Below are positions 28,856-40,901 of a stretch of 64,000 nucleotides of DNA, in pieces. The stretch lies in assembly GCA_934167835.1 (NCBI GenBank), contig CAKPLZ010000001.1, positions 124,001 through 188,000 of the forward strand, in the 5' to 3' direction. The notes under the pieces were generated by a model, which saw only the letters and a list, made by a program, of their open reading frames with translations, was not told where the DNA came from and did not search any database. Position 1 is the stretch's first letter. Each line of letters opens with the position of its first letter. A program made the position numbers and the translations under genes. This DNA is from an uncultured Clostridia bacterium (GTDB lineage Bacteria > Bacillota > Clostridia > TANB77 > CAG-508).

Positions 28856-29012
28856 ATTTTCTCCTTCATATATATAAATTTTTAGCATTTTTTTTGAAAA
28901 TATACTCAGTTTTTTTTGAATAAATATTTGAAAATTGATAATAATATTATCGAAACCCAAAAATCAAAGCAAAATTAGATATATATATTTAAAGTTAGGA
29001 GGTTTTAGCGAA

Positions 29013-29390
29013 ATGTCAAATAACAATCAGAATGTTCAGACTTCAAATGGTACTAGTACTGTTTGGCAAATAGTTGGTAGACTTATAACTGCAGCTGTTG
29101 TTCTTGCTATTACTGCTTTTTTTACACCTGGTTTTCAAATTTCAAACTTTTGGTCTCTAGCAATTGCTGCTATCGTTCTTACTATTATGGATTACTTAAT
29201 TGCTAAATTTACTGGTATACAAGCTAGTCCATTTGGAAAAGGATTTGTTGGTTTTGTTGTATCTGTAATTATACTATATGCAACTCAATATTTTGTTGCT
29301 GGATACTCAATTTCTTGGATGGCTGCAATTATTGGTGCTCTTATCTACGGTGTTGTTGATTACTTCTTACCTGGCGAACAAAAAATGTAG
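29013..29390 (+). CDS. four-helix membrane protein, YvlD / phage-holin-4 family
   Basis: A 125-residue protein with four membrane helices after a polar Asn/Gln-rich start. FFTPGFQISNFWSLAIAA, IMDYLIAKFTGIQASPFGKGFVGF and GVVDYFLPGEQKM fit the PF04020 group (YvlD-like), proteins of unknown function often linked to envelope stress. The ATG at 29013 follows AGGAGG by 10 bases. It is not in a prophage context. Confidence 0.8.
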   Translation: MSNNNQNVQTSNGTSTVWQIVGRLITAAVVLAITAFFTPGFQISNFWSLAIAAIVLTIMDYLIAKFTGIQASPFGKGFVGFVVSVIILYATQYFVAGYSISWMAAIIGALIYGVVDYFLPGEQKM

Positions 29391-29397
29391 TAAAAAG

Positions 29398-29431
29398 CAA
29401 AGTATCTTGACTTTAATGTCAAGATACTTTG
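29398..29431. terminator. bidirectional terminator
   Basis: Fourteen-bp stem CAAAGTATCTTGAC / GTCAAGATACTTTG with a 6-base loop and flanking T/A runs between convergent genes. Confidence 0.9.
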
Positions 29432-29436
29432 TTTTT

Positions 29437-30621
29437 TTATATATTTCTAAGTTTTAAATAATCTACAAGGTCCATGGTTCTTTCTTCTGCTTCTATTTTA
29501 TATTGTACCTCACCTAATTCATTTATTGCATATAGTTTAACTAAATGGTCACATGGTAGATATGTTTTACCATCGTTTAAATTAATCAAGCCATATTTTT
29601 CATCTTTTTTTACTACTATTTTTTCATCTGTAATTCCATTTTGTTTTGGTATTATTAAGGTATAAAGTGTTTTATTATTTTCTGTTGGTTTATATCCTAT
29701 TTCATCATATATAATATCAGTAAGCATTGTTCCATCTTGTTTCATTATTCCATATTTTGAATTGTTTTTTACCTTATAAAGTTTGTTTTCATAATTTAAA
29801 ATTTCTAATCCATCATATTTAAGGGTTTGCTCTATAGTACCATTTTTGCTTAAGATTCCATATTGTTTATTTGCATTAGAAACAATATAATTCATATAAT
29901 ACTCATCAAATACAATACTTAAATATTTAGTATTGATTATCTCTTCTAAGTTTTCATTCAAGACTCCATACATTCCATTTCTGCTGGCAATAACATATCC
30001 ATAAGATAATGCTTTCAATTCATTTTGGTTTGTTGCTAAAGTGTAGCCTGTATCTTTTAGTTTTTCGGTATACATACTTACTAAATATTCATTAGAAAAT
30101 ATATAAAAATCCTGTTTTTGATTTGCTGTGCAGACTGCATTTAATGCGATTTGTATATCATTTACATTTATATATAACATATTTTCAAAACTAATTATAT
30201 TGCTATCTAGTATATAATATTGGTAATCTATATTTGTTCCTTCTTCATATTTATATATTCTATTTGAATCTGATTCAAACCCAGTTATTAATTTTTTATT
30301 CTTTATATAGCATTTTGCAGTATCTACTCCATATTTGCCATATTCATTATTAACATACTCATAGTTTAATAGTTCTGAAAGATTTTTTAGTGAGATATAT
30401 TTATTCCCCTCTTCATCACTCTTTACTATTGAATCGCTATTTTCTATTAATTGATTGTCAACATATAGTTTGGGAGTATCTGTTTTGTTTGTTACAATAT
30501 ATACCATTACAATTACTATCATAATTGCCATTAATATTGATAAAATTAGTAAAAGTAAAACTATCTTTTTTCCTTTAACTTCTTGTGGAGCTTGGTTGAC
30601 ATTTTTATTTAATAAATCCAT
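29437..30621 (-). CDS. membrane-anchored WG-repeat protein
   Basis: A 394-residue protein with one N-terminal membrane helix (about 20-43), an outside region resembling a copper-amine-oxidase N-terminal domain (YISLKNLSELLNYEY), then at least four WG-like repeats (GMYGVLNEN, KQYGILSKNG, SKYGIMKQDG, EKYGLINLNDG). WG repeats make beta structures of uncertain role on the cell surface. It follows tgt by 27 bases. No enzyme function is claimed. Confidence 0.75.
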   Translation of the reverse strand: MDLLNKNVNQAPQEVKGKKIVLLLLILSILMAIMIVIVMVYIVTNKTDTPKLYVDNQLIENSDSIVKSDEEGNKYISLKNLSELLNYEYVNNEYGKYGVDTAKCYIKNKKLITGFESDSNRIYKYEEGTNIDYQYYILDSNIISFENMLYINVNDIQIALNAVCTANQKQDFYIFSNEYLVSMYTEKLKDTGYTLATNQNELKALSYGYVIASRNGMYGVLNENLEEIINTKYLSIVFDEYYMNYIVSNANKQYGILSKNGTIEQTLKYDGLEILNYENKLYKVKNNSKYGIMKQDGTMLTDIIYDEIGYKPTENNKTLYTLIIPKQNGITDEKIVVKKDEKYGLINLNDGKTYLPCDHLVKLYAINELGEVQYKIEAEERTMDLVDYLKLRNI

Positions 30622-30648
30622 TCTTACACATTCCTTTCAATCGGAGTA

Positions 30649-33758
<3,110 letters not shown>

Positions 33759-33872
33759 AAGTTTTCTTCTCTCCTTCAATATACCTCTTTTTGTTTAATC
33801 TTATCATAAAATGTCGATTTTTACAATACAAAATCAATAATTTTAACAAGTATTTTTTGTAATATTATTATA

Positions 33873-34073
33873 TTATTTTTCATTAAAAAATATTTCAAAA
33901 ATGCTTTTATTTAAGGCTTTTGCAATTTTTTCCATTACATCTAATGATGGATGCTTTCTTGAGCCATTTTCCAAATGGCATAAGTATCCAGATGATATAC
34001 CACTTTTTTCTGATAACTCATCCAAAGTCATTCCTTTTGATTTTCTTATTAATTTTAATTTATTATAATACAT
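33873..34073 (-). CDS. small XRE-type HTH regulator
   Basis: A 66-residue protein that is nearly all one helix-turn-helix domain: LIRKSKGMTLDELSEKSGISSGYLCHLENGSR. AGGAGG precedes the start at 34073. It is divergent from another HTH regulator at 34253, with overlapping control sequences between them. Probably a repressor binding the shared region; it has no effector domain. Confidence 0.85.
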   Translation of the reverse strand: MYYNKLKLIRKSKGMTLDELSEKSGISSGYLCHLENGSRKHPSLDVMEKIAKALNKSIFEIFFNEK

Positions 34074-34104
34074 TACGTTTCCTCCTTTTTTTGACTAATT
34101 AACA

Positions 34105-34132
34105 ATTATATTATCATATTACAATTTGACAA
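34105..34132 (-). promoter_or_regulatory. promoter of the small HTH gene
   Basis: -35 TTGTCA (34127-34132), 16-base spacer, -10 TATAAT (34105-34110). Confidence 0.55.
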
Positions 34133-34137
34133 GTCAA
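34126..34137. promoter_or_regulatory. candidate operator overlapping the -35
   Basis: Inverted repeat TTGAC-AA-GTCAA covering the -35 of the small HTH gene, in the intergenic region between two divergent regulators. Confidence 0.4.
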
Positions 34138-34188
34138 TACTTTTGTGATATTTTTTATAAAATTTGATATTTTTTTCTTCTTTACTAC

Positions 34189-34217
34189 TAGACAAAATTG
34201 GAAAATTTTAGTATAAT
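34189..34217 (+). promoter_or_regulatory. promoter of the S24 regulator
   Basis: -35 TAGACA (34189-34194), 17-base spacer, -10 TATAAT (34212-34217). Confidence 0.65.
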
Positions 34218-34252
34218 GTAAAAAGATTATTTAAGAAATGAGGTATTTTATT

Positions 34253-34819
34253 ATGATAGGTGATATGATCGCAAAAATTAGAAAAGAAAAAGGTATGACC
34301 AAAACAGAACTTGCCGAAATGACTGGAATTAATATTGGTCATTTAACACACATTGAAAAAGGAGAAAGAAACCCTAGTCATAAAGCTCTACGTAATATTT
34401 GTAAAGCATTAGACGTTCCTTACCAACAATTAATGTATACTTATGATAAAGTATTAAATGAAGACCAAGAAAAATATGGATTAGTTGAACACATTTCATA
34501 CAACAAAGTTTTAGCTGTGGACAATGTAAATTCATTTATAGATTGCCCTTCTAGTGTTCCTTCTGCTTCAATTGCAGTTAAGGTTTTAGATGATTCTATG
34601 GAGCCAGTTTGTAAAAAAGATGAATATGTATTTATTGAATTAAACAGTCCTTTAACTACTAAAGATATTGGTTTATTTAGTGTAAATGGTGAAGTAATTA
34701 TCAGAAAATTCTATTTTAAAAAAGGGAAATATACTTTAAAGGCAGAAAACAAATCTGTTAAAGACATTGCAATTACTGATTCAGACGATTTTTACATTAT
34801 TGGAAAAGTTTTAGTTTAA
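34253..34819 (+). CDS. HTH plus S24 (LexA/CI-like) transcription regulator
   Basis: A 188-residue protein from the ATG at 34253, preceded by GAGG at 9 bases. N-terminal XRE HTH (MIAKIRKEKGMTKTELAEMTGINIGHL), linker, then a C-terminal S24 peptidase-like domain with the Ser in KVLDDSMEPVCKKDEYVFIE and the Lys in EVIIRKFYFKKG. LexA and CI proteins self-cleave on RecA activation; a clear Ala-Gly cleavage site is not obvious, so autolysis is uncertain. Targets may include itself and the divergent HTH gene. Confidence 0.85.
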   Translation: MIGDMIAKIRKEKGMTKTELAEMTGINIGHLTHIEKGERNPSHKALRNICKALDVPYQQLMYTYDKVLNEDQEKYGLVEHISYNKVLAVDNVNSFIDCPSSVPSASIAVKVLDDSMEPVCKKDEYVFIELNSPLTTKDIGLFSVNGEVIIRKFYFKKGKYTLKAENKSVKDIAITDSDDFYIIGKVLV

Positions 34820-34848
34820 AATTTTTTTAAAAAATTTGTAAAAAATAC

Positions 34849-34877
34849 TTGCATTATATATTTTTTAATAATATAAT
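34849..34877 (+). promoter_or_regulatory. promoter of the carbohydrate-binding protein gene
   Basis: -35 TTGCAT (34849-34854), 17-base spacer, -10 TATAAT (34872-34877). Confidence 0.65.
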
Positions 34878-34919
34878 GTTGTGTAGCAAAAGATAAATTA
34901 TTAAAAAGAGGTATGAAAA

Positions 34920-35384
34920 ATGGAATTATTAAAAAACATATTTTTTAATACAGATAAGTTAGTACGCAATTCAACAGTAAAAATCTCATATACAGGAAAA
35001 TTCTTTGAGGATAATTCTGAAGAAGTTTTTATTCACTATGGTTTTGGTGAAAATTGGGATAATTTGTCTGAAATTAAAATGGAAAAAACTGATTTAGGAT
35101 TTCAAACAGAAATAACTCTTTTAGATAGCGATACATTTAATTTCTGTTTTAGAAATGGTTTAAATGAATGGGATAACAATGATTCTAAAAACTATTGTTT
35201 TAATCTAGAATCTCCATGTTTGGATTTAGCTGTAACAGATAATGTTTACGGAATAGCTAAACCTAATAGACTTAGAAAAACATATTTATGGAGTAAAAAG
35301 ATTAAAATTGCTGTATATAAATTTATGCGTTATATTCCAAAACTTATTACTGGAAATTATAAAAGAAAAGTTGAAGAAAAATAA
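34920..35384 (+). CDS. CBM25/53-like carbohydrate-binding protein
   Basis: A 154-residue cytoplasmic protein. The first 105 residues resemble starch-type binding modules: VKISYTGKFF, VFIHYGFGENWDN, FNFCFRNGLNEWDNNDSKNYCF. A basic amphipathic tail (RKTYLWSKKIKIAVYKFMRY) follows. No signal peptide, so it may bind an internal polysaccharide. The GH57 and DUF4912 genes at 53.0-55.5 kb share this theme, though they are 18 kb away. Monocistronic, with its own promoter and terminator. Confidence 0.7.
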   Translation: MELLKNIFFNTDKLVRNSTVKISYTGKFFEDNSEEVFIHYGFGENWDNLSEIKMEKTDLGFQTEITLLDSDTFNFCFRNGLNEWDNNDSKNYCFNLESPCLDLAVTDNVYGIAKPNRLRKTYLWSKKIKIAVYKFMRYIPKLITGNYKRKVEEK

Positions 35385-35393
35385 TCATTTGGT

Positions 35394-35416
35394 AAAGGGC
35401 TGATTAACAGCCCTTT
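35394..35416. terminator. terminator between convergent genes
   Basis: Nine-bp stem AAAGGGCTG / CAGCCCTTT with a 5-base loop and TTTTTT tail. Confidence 0.85.
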
Positions 35417-35417
35417 T

Positions 35418-36140
35418 TTATATTACGTATCCTCCATTTACAGAAATTATCTGTCCTGTTGTAAAATCATCTTCAATTAGCCATTTTATACATCTATAGA
35501 TATCAATTGGTCTACCTATTTTTCCAAGCGGTGTTTCATTTCTTATCTCAGTTTTAATGTGTTCATCTAGCATGCTATTCATTTCCGTATCAATTACACC
35601 TGGTGCAATTGAATTTACTCTGATATTTGAAGGTCCAAGTTCTTTGGCAAGAGATTTTGTCATCGCGTCAAGACCTGCTTTTGAGATTGAATAAACTGTT
35701 TCGCATGATGCTCCTACTTGTCCCCAAATTGATGATATATTAATTATTAAACCACTTTTTTTATGTATCATGGTTGGCAAAACTGCTTGTGACATATAAA
35801 ATGCTGATTTTAAATTTGTATTTATTATTTCTTCCCAGTCATCATCTGTAACATCTTGGAACATTTGTAGTTTTGCTATTCCTGCATTGTTTATTAATAC
35901 ATCAATATTTCCAAATTTTTCAATTGCAAAATCTACCATTGATTTTACATCTTTTCTTTTTGAAACATCAGCTTTAAAAACTTCTACTAAATATCCTTCT
36001 TCTTGTAAATCTCTTTGAATTTTTAATGCCTGTTTTTCTGATTTATTATAATTTAGTAGAACATTATGTCCATCTCTTGCCAAATTTTCTACTAAACATT
36101 TTCCTATTCCTCTTGAGCCTCCTGTAACTATGATATTCAT
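35418..36140 (-). CDS. short-chain dehydrogenase/reductase, FabG/YmfI-like
   Basis: A 240-residue classical SDR: cofactor loop VTGGSRGIGKCL, NNAG at about residue 85, catalytic Ser in INISSIWGQ, and YSISK. It ends in SVNGGYVI, typical of FabG. It could be 3-oxoacyl-ACP reductase or the EF-P 5-aminopentanone reductase (YmfI). No fatty-acid cluster is nearby, so FabG in lipid synthesis is not assured. Intact. Confidence 0.82.
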   Translation of the reverse strand: MNIIVTGGSRGIGKCLVENLARDGHNVLLNYNKSEKQALKIQRDLQEEGYLVEVFKADVSKRKDVKSMVDFAIEKFGNIDVLINNAGIAKLQMFQDVTDDDWEEIINTNLKSAFYMSQAVLPTMIHKKSGLIINISSIWGQVGASCETVYSISKAGLDAMTKSLAKELGPSNIRVNSIAPGVIDTEMNSMLDEHIKTEIRNETPLGKIGRPIDIYRCIKWLIEDDFTTGQIISVNGGYVI

Positions 36141-36194
36141 AACCTATCCCCTCTTTCTTAGAACATATTAGCATTATTATAAACAAATGTCAAA

Positions 36195-36548
36195 TCATAC
36201 AATTTGTTTTAAATGGTTGATGTAGTACTTATTATTTGCTACATAGACCTCTATTGCATCAATTCTAACATTTGTATCCTCTAAATTTCTGACATGCAAA
36301 TAATATTTAGCAGCCTTTATTAAATGCTCTAATTTTCTTTTTGTAACTGATTCTGATGGTAAGCCATATTCAGTGCTTGTTCGTGCTTTTATTTCAACAA
36401 ATACTACATAATTTTTATCAAGAGCAATTACATCTATTTCTCCTTGTCTGCATAAAAAATTTCTATCTAATATGTTGTAGCCTTTGGTTTTCAAATACTC
36501 TACTGCAACATCTTCTCCTTTTTTTCCTAAAATGTGCCTTTCATACAT
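36195..36548 (-). CDS. yraN: YraN/UPF0102 endonuclease-like protein
   Basis: A 117-residue PD-(D/E)xK-like protein: GKKGEDVAVEYLKTKGYNILDRNFLCRQGEIDVIA, then YVVFVEIKARTS. These are the UPF0102 marks with the nuclease core Glu, Asp and ExK. Role is poorly known; commonly next to dprA and comM, as here. It starts 6 bases after the dprA stop. Confidence 0.92.
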   Translation of the reverse strand: MYERHILGKKGEDVAVEYLKTKGYNILDRNFLCRQGEIDVIALDKNYVVFVEIKARTSTEYGLPSESVTKRKLEHLIKAAKYYLHVRNLEDTNVRIDAIEVYVANNKYYINHLKQIV

Positions 36549-36554
36549 TTTTTA

Positions 36555-37412
36555 TCACTCCTTTGCCTTAAAATTGTTTCCTGGTAAAGCTTTTATATAG
36601 CCTTCAAGCTCTAGCATTGTAAGTATTGTGTTTACATTTGCAATGCTTTCTCCTGTTTTTTTACTTATTTCATCTGCATTTAACGCCTCTTGTATAATTG
36701 AATTATATACTTTTCTATACTCAAGTGGTATTTCCAAATCATATTGTGCCTCACTTTGTATAATGGTTTGTTTTTTTAAACAATCTAATATATCTTTAGG
36801 TTCTGTTACAAGTATTGCGCCTTTTTTGATTAGCCTATTTGTTCCTATTCCTGCTTTATCTTCAATTGAGTGTGGTATGCAGAAAAGTTTTCTTTTAAAT
36901 TTTTTCACATATTCTGCTGTAATACCTGTACCACTTTTTGTTTTTGCTTCTACAACAAGAGTTCCTAAACTCATTCCTGCAATAATTCGATTTCTGTCTC
37001 GAAATCCTTGAGGAAATACCTCAACTTCTGGGCTATACTCTGAAATTATTGTTCCATTGTTTTCCAAGATTTTTTCAAAAATAATTTTGCTTGGAAAGAT
37101 ATGTTCAAACCCAGACCCTAGTACTGCAATTGTTTTTCCTTTAGTTTCCATAGCTCCTAGATGTGCATGGCTGTCTATACCTTTTGCCATTCCACTTACT
37201 ATTGTAATTTCATTTTGCCCAAGATAATTTGCAAATCTTTTTGCAACATCAGCTCCATAGCTAGTACAACAACGCGAACCAACGATTGAAATACACTCAT
37301 TATTTAGTATTTTCTCATCTCCTAAGACATATAGTTTCTGAGGTGGATTTTGAATATTTTTTAATTGTCTTGGATAACATTCACTTTCAAATTCTATTTC
37401 CTTTATTTCCAT
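36555..37412 (-). CDS. dprA: DNA-processing protein DprA
   Basis: A 285-residue DprA: Rossmann-like core with ISIVGSRCCTSYGADVAKRF, SGMAKGIDSHAHLGA, the GSGFEHIFPSKI segment, and RNRIIAGMSLGTLVVEA. A C-terminal winged helix follows (NADEISKKTGESIANVNTILTML). It loads RecA on incoming ssDNA in transformation. Gap of 1 base to comM, 6 to yraN, so they form one operon. Confidence 0.95.
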   Translation of the reverse strand: MEIKEIEFESECYPRQLKNIQNPPQKLYVLGDEKILNNECISIVGSRCCTSYGADVAKRFANYLGQNEITIVSGMAKGIDSHAHLGAMETKGKTIAVLGSGFEHIFPSKIIFEKILENNGTIISEYSPEVEVFPQGFRDRNRIIAGMSLGTLVVEAKTKSGTGITAEYVKKFKRKLFCIPHSIEDKAGIGTNRLIKKGAILVTEPKDILDCLKKQTIIQSEAQYDLEIPLEYRKVYNSIIQEALNADEISKKTGESIANVNTILTMLELEGYIKALPGNNFKAKE

Positions 37413-37413
37413 T

Positions 37414-38950
37414 TTAATTACTCCAATACTTTCTATCTATTGACCTATATTGTATTGCTTCTGCTATGTGTTTTACTTCTATGTTTTCACTTTCATCTAA
37501 GTCAGCTATTGTTCTGGCAACTTTTAGTATTCTTCCATAAGCACGAGCACTTAATTTTAATTTGTTAAACGCATTTTCTAAAATAAGTTTTCCTTTTGAA
37601 TCTAATGTACAATATTTTTCTATTAATTTTGGGGTTAATTCCGAATTGGATAGGATTTTATTTGATTTATATCTTTCTAGTTGAATTTTTCTTGCTTTAT
37701 TTACTCTTTTTTTAATTTCTTCTGATGTTTCGATTTTTTCACTAGAATCTAATTTTTGATATTTGACTGGGCTTACTTCTATACAGATGTCTATTCTATC
37801 TAAAAGTGGTCCACTAATTTTTCCCATGTACTTTGAAATTGAATTTGGTGTGCATGTACATTCTTTGTCTTTCGAACCAAAATATCCGCACGGACATGGA
37901 TTCATGCTTGCTGCAAACATAAAATTAGCTGGATATGTAAAACTTCCATTTACTCTTGAAACCGTAACTTGTCTATCTTCTAATGGCCCTCTTAGAACCT
38001 CTAATGTGCTTTTATGAAATTCTGTTAATTCATCTAAAAATAAAACTCCATAGTGTGCTAGGCTTATTTCTCCGCGGTTTTGGAATTCGTCCTCCTCCAA
38101 CTAGTGATACTCCTGATATAGTGTGATGTGGAGCTCTAAATGGCCTTGTTGTAATTAATGGAACATCTTGTGTTAGAGTACCTGCTATACTGTGTATTTT
38201 TGTTATTTCCAATGCTTCTTCAAAGCTTAGATCTGGTAAAATTGTTGGGAGTCTTCTAGCAAGCATTGTTTTTCCTGAACCTGGGCTTCCAATTAATAGG
38301 CAATTGTGTGCTCCTGCTGCAGCAACTTCAAGGGCTCTTTTAATGTTCTCTTGACCTTTTACTTCTGAGAAATCAAAATTATATTTTTGATTTGTTTTAA
38401 AGTATTCTTCAATATTTACTTTTTTTGGTTCTATAACCTCGTTTTTATTTAGAAAATTTATAACTTGCATTAGGTTTCCTGCTGGTAATACATCAATTCC
38501 TGATACAATTCCAGCTTCTTCTGCATTATCTTCAGGAACTATAATTTTCTTCATTCCAAGCCTTCTAGCTTCTATACACATTGGTAAAATTCCATTTACT
38601 CTACTAATTTTTCCATCTAAAGATAACTCACCTATAAAAGCTATATTATCTGTCTCTTTTGTATTTATCACTTCCATTGACATTAAAATTCCTATTGCTA
38701 TTGGCAAATCAAAACTTGAGCCCTCTTTTTTAATATCTGCTGGTGCTAAATTAACAACAATTTTTTTACTTTGAAAATCTACATCTGAATTTTTTATTGC
38801 TGTTTTTACCCTTTCTTTTGCTTCCTTAACGCTTGCATCAGGTAACCCCACCACTTCCCATGCTGGAAGCCCACTTGATACATCTACCTGTACATCGACT
38901 AAATATCCATCAAGCCCATGTAAAGCCATACTTTTTACTATTGATAACAT
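37414..38950 (-). CDS. comM: ComM/YifB AAA ATPase, one +1 frameshift
   Basis: Skipping the C at 38074 gives 511 residues, the normal YifB/ComM length. Lon-like N-terminal domain (SGLPAWEVVGLPDASVKEA), Walker A LIGSPGSGKTMLARRLP near residue 220, then the [40 protein letters not shown] block (shown with its shift) where the join falls just before the Walker B FLDE. The C-terminal Mg-chelatase domain has CNPCPCG-like CPCGYFG. ComM is a helicase acting in natural transformation and recombination. Unshifted translation loses Walker B. Confidence 0.94.
38071..38074 (-). other. +1 frameshift site, comM
   Basis: CCG then C-GGA. [8 protein letters not shown] joins [12 protein letters not shown], one of the best conserved ComM segments. 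Confidence 0.94.
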
Positions 38951-39062
38951 ATTTCCTCCTTGAATTTAAACGGCGAAATGCCTTGAAATAATTTTGATAG
39001 AATTAATTTCCATTATAATATCATAGATTTTTTAAAAATGCAATGATTTGTGTAAAAAAAAT

Positions 39063-39087
39063 AATGGACTAGAGATTCTAGTCCATT
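39063..39087 (-). terminator. terminator of the 3D-domain gene
   Basis: Eleven-bp stem AATGGACTAGA / TCTAGTCCATT with 3-base loop and a T-run on the minus strand. Confidence 0.85.
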
Positions 39088-39096
39088 TAATGTTTA

Positions 39097-40020
39097 TTAG
39101 TCTAATACTTCAACCTCAACATATCTTACGCCCCATCTTAATGCTTCTGCGTGTGAGTTCATGTATATGTCTATTCGGTTTCCTTGTATTGCTCCGCCTC
39201 TATCTTCAACAACATAAGTTGTTCCATTTATTACTACTTTTGTTCCAAATGCAAATGTTCTAGGTGCTGCTATTGTGTGGTTTGCTGTTGCTTTTGCTCC
39301 TGATGCTGTTATTCCATTTGTTTTACCACAACATTGCATACATGCACAATATGCTGTTACTTTATATACTCCACTTTTGCCTGATGTTCCTGATACTCTA
39401 CTGTATGAGCTTCTTGATGTTATTGATGATTTTGTTTGAACCTGAACAATTTTATCAACTGGTTCTTTAATTACTTCTGAAGATAATTCTTCTCTTAATA
39501 TTTCAACATCGTCTTGATATGTTACCTTATATGTTACCTTTTTTTCACCATTTTTACCATATTGAATAATTGCATTTCTTGTTGTTGCTGCTCCGTTAGA
39601 TACATCTTTAGTAATAGTTGCAAAAGGTATTTCCTCTATTACTGTTTCAATTTTTTCTGTTATATTTGTATAATTTTCAAGCATTTTTTCTTTATCAATT
39701 TCTGTTGATACATTTTCTGCTATTTTAACAGGTTCGTTTGTATCTGTTGAAATAATAATTTCATTTTTATTTGTTATTTCACTTTCTAAGCTTGGATATA
39801 CTTTTTCATTTTCCTCTAATACAATGTGATTTTCATTTAATATATCTTGAACTTTAGTTTTTGATGTTATAACTGTGATTTCTTGATTGTTTGAAAATTT
39901 TATATTAACACTGTTTAGTTTTACATTTCCTGCAAATACTGATATTCCTAATACGATTAAAAATATTGTGCTTATTATTAAAATCTTTTTTATATTTGAA
40001 TTTTTTAAACAATTCTTCAT
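39097..40020 (-). CDS. YabE/Rpf2-like secreted 3D-domain protein with G5
   Basis: A 307-residue exported protein. Signal anchor at about residues 12-31, one DUF348-like repeat (ITVITSKTKVQDILNENHIVL), a G5 domain (ENYTNITEKIETVIEEIPF, then EPVDKIVQVQ), and the C-terminal 3D domain with VTAYCACMQCCGKTNG, VIAA-like TIAAPRTFAFGT and VEDRGGAIQGNRIDIYM, named for its three Asp. Such proteins are lytic transglycosylase-like wall enzymes. It has a full-consensus promoter. Confidence 0.9.
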   Translation of the reverse strand: MKNCLKNSNIKKILIISTIFLIVLGISVFAGNVKLNSVNIKFSNNQEITVITSKTKVQDILNENHIVLEENEKVYPSLESEITNKNEIIISTDTNEPVKIAENVSTEIDKEKMLENYTNITEKIETVIEEIPFATITKDVSNGAATTRNAIIQYGKNGEKKVTYKVTYQDDVEILREELSSEVIKEPVDKIVQVQTKSSITSRSSYSRVSGTSGKSGVYKVTAYCACMQCCGKTNGITASGAKATANHTIAAPRTFAFGTKVVINGTTYVVEDRGGAIQGNRIDIYMNSHAEALRWGVRYVEVEVLD

Positions 40021-40056
40021 ATATTTATTAAATCCCTCCTCGGACTCACAAGTTCT

Positions 40057-40085
40057 ATTATACTATTATTTTACAGTTTTGTCAA
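40057..40085 (-). promoter_or_regulatory. consensus sigma-A promoter of the 3D-domain gene
   Basis: Perfect -35 TTGACA (40080-40085), 17-base spacer, perfect -10 TATAAT (40057-40062). Confidence 0.9.
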
Positions 40086-40237
40086 ATTTCTGTAATATTT
40101 TTGTAATATTTCTAAGTTTTTCCTTATTTATTATATGCATACTTGTACCATTTTATTCTTACGGAAACTGACTTTTTTTAATTTTTTTCATTTGCGAATA
40201 CTTCACTAATGTTTATTCATATATATTATATCTGGCC

Positions 40238-40267
40238 TTGCTTTTGCTATGGTCTTTGTGTTATAAT
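40238..40267 (+). promoter_or_regulatory. lemA promoter
   Basis: -35 TTGCTT (40238-40243), 18-base spacer, -10 TATAAT (40262-40267). Confidence 0.55.
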
Positions 40268-40307
40268 TCTTTTGTAAAATATAAAAATTGATAGGAGGTT
40301 TTTGAAT

Positions 40308-40868
40308 ATGTCAGGATTTTGGATTGCTTTAATTATTATCGTTGTCTTAATTTTAATTGTTATAAAACTTTATAATGATTTAGTAGGTTTAAGACAAAGA
40401 GCAAGAAATGGTTGGAGCCAAATTGATGTTCAATTACAAAGAAGATTTGATTTAATTCCAAACTTAGTTGAAACTGTTAAAGGTTATATGGGACATGAAT
40501 CAGATGTTTTAACTAAAGTTACTGAACTTAGAACATCTTGGGCAAATGCAAGCACTGTAAAAGAAAAATCTGAATTAGATACAGAATTATCAGGTGCTTT
40601 AAAAACTATTATGGCTGTTTCTGAGAATTACCCAGACTTAAAAGCAAGTGCAAACTTTGCTGAATTACAAGAAGAGCTACAAAATACAGAAAACAAAATA
40701 GCTTTCTCAAGACAATTTTATAATGATGTTGCAACAAGATATAATACAAAATTAGAAGTAATTCCTTCAAATATTATTGCTTCATTATTCCATTTTGAAC
40801 CAGTTCAATTATTTGAAGCTGAAAGTCAAGAAGCTAGAAAAAATGTTAAAGTTGATTTTGGAAAATAA
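40308..40868 (+). CDS. lemA: LemA family protein
   Basis: A 186-residue protein from the ATG at 40308, which follows AGGAGG by 9 bases. One N-terminal membrane helix ([23 protein letters not shown]), then the LemA helical bundle: [61 protein letters not shown] (in two blocks) and an [14 protein letters not shown] end. Function unclear; often membrane-associated. Monocistronic. Confidence 0.93.
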   Translation: MSGFWIALIIIVVLILIVIKLYNDLVGLRQRARNGWSQIDVQLQRRFDLIPNLVETVKGYMGHESDVLTKVTELRTSWANASTVKEKSELDTELSGALKTIMAVSENYPDLKASANFAELQEELQNTENKIAFSRQFYNDVATRYNTKLEVIPSNIIASLFHFEPVQLFEAESQEARKNVKVDFGK

Positions 40869-40872
40869 ATCT

Positions 40873-40900
40873 AAAAGTGGTCATTTATTTGACCACTTTT
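40873..40900 (+). terminator. terminator of lemA
   Basis: Eleven-bp stem AAAAGTGGTCA / TGACCACTTTT, 6-base loop, T-run; shared with the convergent FemAB gene. Confidence 0.85.
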
Positions 40901-40901
40901 T

